Assembly (NCBI GenBank): GCA_016218005.1
Contig: JACRFF010000071.1
Location: 1-7,765, forward strand
Length of the DNA: 7,765 bases
Direction of reading: 5' to 3'
DNA from: Ignavibacteriales bacterium
GTDB lineage: Bacteria > Bacteroidota > Ignavibacteria > UBA10030
Shown here one piece after another: positions 5,411 to 7,765 of this stretch. The translations under genes were made by a program, and so were the position numbers. Below the pieces are notes generated by a model, which saw nothing but the letters and a program-made list of their open reading frames with translations, searched no databases and had not been told where the DNA came from. The first letter of the stretch is position 1, and each line of letters opens with the position of its first letter.

Positions 5411-7546
5411 ATGTCCGGCAAAAACGGCAAGCTCCTCACAGCGTTTACGACGTTAATTCTCTTAACGCCCACGGACATGCGTGCCCAAACAAAAAATCTT
5501 TGGATTGGCGAGCTGTGGCATACCGAAGAGAACGATGGCAGCGGCGGCTGGGAACAGTCCTACGCGTGGCCCGGCAACCATTGGCGGGAGAAGCTACAAG
5601 GCGAGGTGAGATTGATGAATGGCAGCGCACGCGCGGTCTCACTCTGTTATGGTATGAAGAACTGGAAAGAATACACTGGCACGACCTATCCGTATGTTGT
5701 TGGCGCCGCTAACCCGAGCACGATGGTGCATCCGGCGGGTTCCAAGAGCGCGGTAATACCGTTGAAATTCAAGCTCGTCCTTCGCCGTAAGCCGCCAACG
5801 ACGATTGTTGACGGCATTGTGCAAGCGCCGCGGCAAAGTTATGACGAGATTGACCCCAGCCTGGTCTCCGATGCCAAGCTCATGATCCGTTATTCCTTCG
5901 AAACAGGTATCACCATCGAGCAAACACTCTATGCTTACGCCTGCGGCAATGCCGACAGCTACTTCTATTATGATTTTGTCGCCCTCAACAATGGCAATGC
6001 GTTTGGCGACGAGAGCGTGTTGGAATACCGCAACCAGCACCTGTATGATGTCTGTTTCGCCTACGGGATTCGGCCCTGTGTCAGTTTTGAGGGGAGTACA
6101 CAGAATTCGGCGATCTGGGAAGACAATAATGATGACTGGGTGGAATACTACGGAGAGAATTATCGTGATTTCATCGGCTCGGGAACTCCTCTACGTCCTG
6201 CTGGCAATCCGTTAGCCGATTCACTCCGTGTCTTCATAACTTGGGATGGTGATAACAATAGACATGCTGGCATTGACGACACAGGAGATCCGGACGAGAA
6301 CAGCGGATTTGTCGAGCAGACGCCGGGACAGGGACAATTTCTCTCGCCGCAATATTTTGGCATGGGAATTTTGCACGCGGACAAGAGTGTAAACGACATA
6401 ACGAACGACCTGACTCAACCTTACAGCACGGTGTGGCGTCCGGGGAATGTCCGCTTCACATCGCAGCAGCAGGCGTATGAGTTTTACTTCACCGGTAAGC
6501 ACCTGGCGAGTCCACAAGAGATGGGTTTTACGGAGCCTAACGATCCCCTCAATGTTGCCGCACCAAATTCCTTCAATGTGATTGGGCCGTATGACATGCC
6601 TTATATGAGCAAAGTGCACTGGGTGATGTTGGTGGGGGTCAATGGATTAACTGTTAGTGAGTGTATCCGATATGGCCGTCTGTGGTGGCAGTGGCGCAAT
6701 GGCGGCACGGGTATTACGGACAAAGAGAAAAACGAGATCATCGCCAAAGCAGGCCGTGAGCGTTTGTTCAAGGTCTTCGGCACTGCTACGCGGAGATACT
6801 TTGCAAACATCGAGGCAGCCCGAAATCCGTTTGACGCTCCAGACCCGCCGCCTGCACCCGACCTGAAAGTTACTGCCGGGGAAAGATCAGTGTTGCTGGA
6901 GTGGTCTGATGTCTCGCAGGAGCTGGACCCTGATACAAAGGTGAAAGATTTTGCGGGCTATCGTGTCTATCGGGCAACAGGCAGAAACGATACAGGTTTT
7001 GTCAAGATTTGGGAGTGCGGTGGAAAGAGCGGCATTCCCGCTACGACCAGTTATCGGGATTCAACGGTGCAGCGAGGGTTTGCCTACTTCTACTACGTCA
7101 CTGCGTATGACGATGGCACACAGAATTGGGAAGAGCCGGGAGTAAGTTTAGAGTCGGGCAAATACTGGAACATGATGCAACGGACCCAGCCGGTTCATCC
7201 GTACTTAACCAAGGTGCCCGTGCCCACTCTCGCTAACATCAAAGTTGTGCCCAATCCTTACCATGACCTCTCGGTGCAATACAACTATCCGGGTGAGCCG
7301 AACAAGATCATGTTCATCAACATTCCGCCTGTATGCACCATCAAGATCTATACGATGACCGGCGATCTGGTCAAGACTCTCCATCATACGGATGGTACTT
7401 CCGAGGAGCCGTGGAATCAGGTGACGGAATACAATCAACTGGTTTACAGCGGCGTCTACCTCTACGTGGTGCAAAGCGATATGGGAAACAAGGTGGGTAA
7501 GTTTGTGATTGTGAGAACTTCAACGGAAGAGAGGCCGCCACAATGA
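5411..7546 (+). CDS. Secreted FN3-domain protein with T9SS-like C-terminal sorting domain
   Basis: An exported 711-aa protein of unknown function. Residues 1-25 are a signal peptide (KLLTAFTTLILL core, cleavage at RA|Q). Residues ~26-470 form a large region rich in Trp, Tyr and Gly that I cannot assign to a named family. It holds an acidic stretch at ~279-299 (DGDNN...IDDTGDPDEN) that resembles a calcium-binding loop. Residues ~478-572 are a fibronectin type III domain (PPPAPDLKVTAG, SVLLEW, GYRVYR at 516-521, FYYVTAYDDGT). Residues ~608-702 are a T9SS-like sorting domain: IKVVPNPY, CTIKIYTMTGDLVKTLHH, SGVYLYVV, GKFVIVR. A 9-residue tail (TSTEERPPQ) extends beyond the usual end. Such domains are recognised by PorV-type carriers and removed at the surface while cargo is attached or released. 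The gene follows the PorV-like gene by 31 bp, probably in the same transcript. It could be a surface-bound substrate-binding or structural protein; no catalytic motif was recognised. Confidence 0.85.
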   Translation: MSGKNGKLLTAFTTLILLTPTDMRAQTKNLWIGELWHTEENDGSGGWEQSYAWPGNHWREKLQGEVRLMNGSARAVSLCYGMKNWKEYTGTTYPYVVGAANPSTMVHPAGSKSAVIPLKFKLVLRRKPPTTIVDGIVQAPRQSYDEIDPSLVSDAKLMIRYSFETGITIEQTLYAYACGNADSYFYYDFVALNNGNAFGDESVLEYRNQHLYDVCFAYGIRPCVSFEGSTQNSAIWEDNNDDWVEYYGENYRDFIGSGTPLRPAGNPLADSLRVFITWDGDNNRHAGIDDTGDPDENSGFVEQTPGQGQFLSPQYFGMGILHADKSVNDITNDLTQPYSTVWRPGNVRFTSQQQAYEFYFTGKHLASPQEMGFTEPNDPLNVAAPNSFNVIGPYDMPYMSKVHWVMLVGVNGLTVSECIRYGRLWWQWRNGGTGITDKEKNEIIAKAGRERLFKVFGTATRRYFANIEAARNPFDAPDPPPAPDLKVTAGERSVLLEWSDVSQELDPDTKVKDFAGYRVYRATGRNDTGFVKIWECGGKSGIPATTSYRDSTVQRGFAYFYYVTAYDDGTQNWEEPGVSLESGKYWNMMQRTQPVHPYLTKVPVPTLANIKVVPNPYHDLSVQYNYPGEPNKIMFINIPPVCTIKIYTMTGDLVKTLHHTDGTSEEPWNQVTEYNQLVYSGVYLYVVQSDMGNKVGKFVIVRTSTEERPPQ

Positions 7547-7646
7547 AGAACCGTATGACCCCTATACAAAAAGCATCATTTGCAGTCTGAGATTCGTGCG
7601 GGCTTAGCTCTTTGTCCATTAAACGGGATAAACCCCAAAGAAAAAT

Positions 7647-7765
7647 ATGACAATGAAAATATTCCGGACAGTTTTTTCATTGATTGCGTTCACTTCGTTT
7701 GCGATGGCACAAACACCTGACTCGCTTAACTTTTTCCCCGCTCACGCAGGGGATGTAAGGCAATA
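7647..7765 (+). CDS. N-terminus of another exported protein, cut by the right edge
   Basis: Thirty-nine codons are visible before the window ends, and the frame is open. The protein starts MTMKIFRTVFSLIAFTSFAM and reads on through a clear signal peptide with likely cleavage at AMA|Q. The mature start is TPDSLNFFPAHAGDVRQ. The 'FFP..aGDv.qY' pattern recalls the opening of many secreted proteins in Ignavibacteria/KSB1-like genomes that end in a T9SS sorting domain ('yFPl.vGn.W.Y'), but the rest is off the window. There are two candidate starts (7647 and 7653). Neither has a strong Shine-Dalgarno, only an A-rich leader (AAAGAAAAAT), which Bacteroidota-type translation tolerates. It lies 100 bp after the FN3 gene on the same strand and may belong to the same unit. 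Confidence 0.7.
   Translation, partial: MTMKIFRTVFSLIAFTSFAMAQTPDSLNFFPAHAGDVRQ

Noticed and set aside
7610..7640. CTTTG ... CAAAG pairing with inner GGG/CCC as a terminator before the last gene
   Set aside because: The stems are only 5 and 3 bp with long unpaired parts and no U-tract, too weak to call.

Overview
This window reads as one co-oriented block (all genes on the + strand) from a bacterium of the Bacteroidota/FCB side of the tree. The best guess is one of the lineages around Ignavibacteria, Calditrichota or KSB1. That placement is an inference from gene content. The window holds a TonB-dependent receptor with an N-terminal carboxypeptidase-regulatory-like domain, a PorV/PorQ-type outer-membrane barrel, and a secreted fibronectin-III protein ending in a type IX secretion (T9SS)-like sorting domain. 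Base composition looks balanced by eye (near 50% GC, not computed). No tRNA, rRNA, CRISPR array, insertion sequence or phage gene was seen.

Layout. (1) Positions 2-1003: the 3' part of a transcriptional regulator cut by the left edge. What remains of its DNA-binding domain is GntR-type rather than LacI-type, and it is fused to a LacI/GalR-type sugar-binding domain, the AraR-like architecture. (2) A 65-bp gap with a good ribosome binding site. (3) 1069-4188: a complete 1039-aa TonB-dependent receptor. (4) A 189-bp gap with a perfect 10-bp stem-loop directly abutting a perfect 10-bp palindrome. (5) 4378-5379: a 333-aa PorV/PorQ-family barrel. (6) A 31-bp gap. (7) 5411-7546: a 711-aa exported protein with an FN3 domain and a T9SS-like C-terminal domain. 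(8) A 100-bp gap. (9) From 7647 to the right edge: the first 39 codons of another exported protein.

How the parts may work together (inference). A sugar-responsive regulator sits upstream of an outer-membrane import receptor, followed by a PorV-like protein and an exported protein with the kind of tail that PorV-type shuttles escort to the cell surface. The layout resembles a SusC-type uptake locus, but no SusD-like lipoprotein is visible. Instead, the PorV-like barrel and the sorting-domain protein occupy the positions after the receptor. The most interesting idea in the window is that a surface-anchored T9SS cargo could act as the partner or lid of the TonB receptor. The substrate cannot be read from the sequence.
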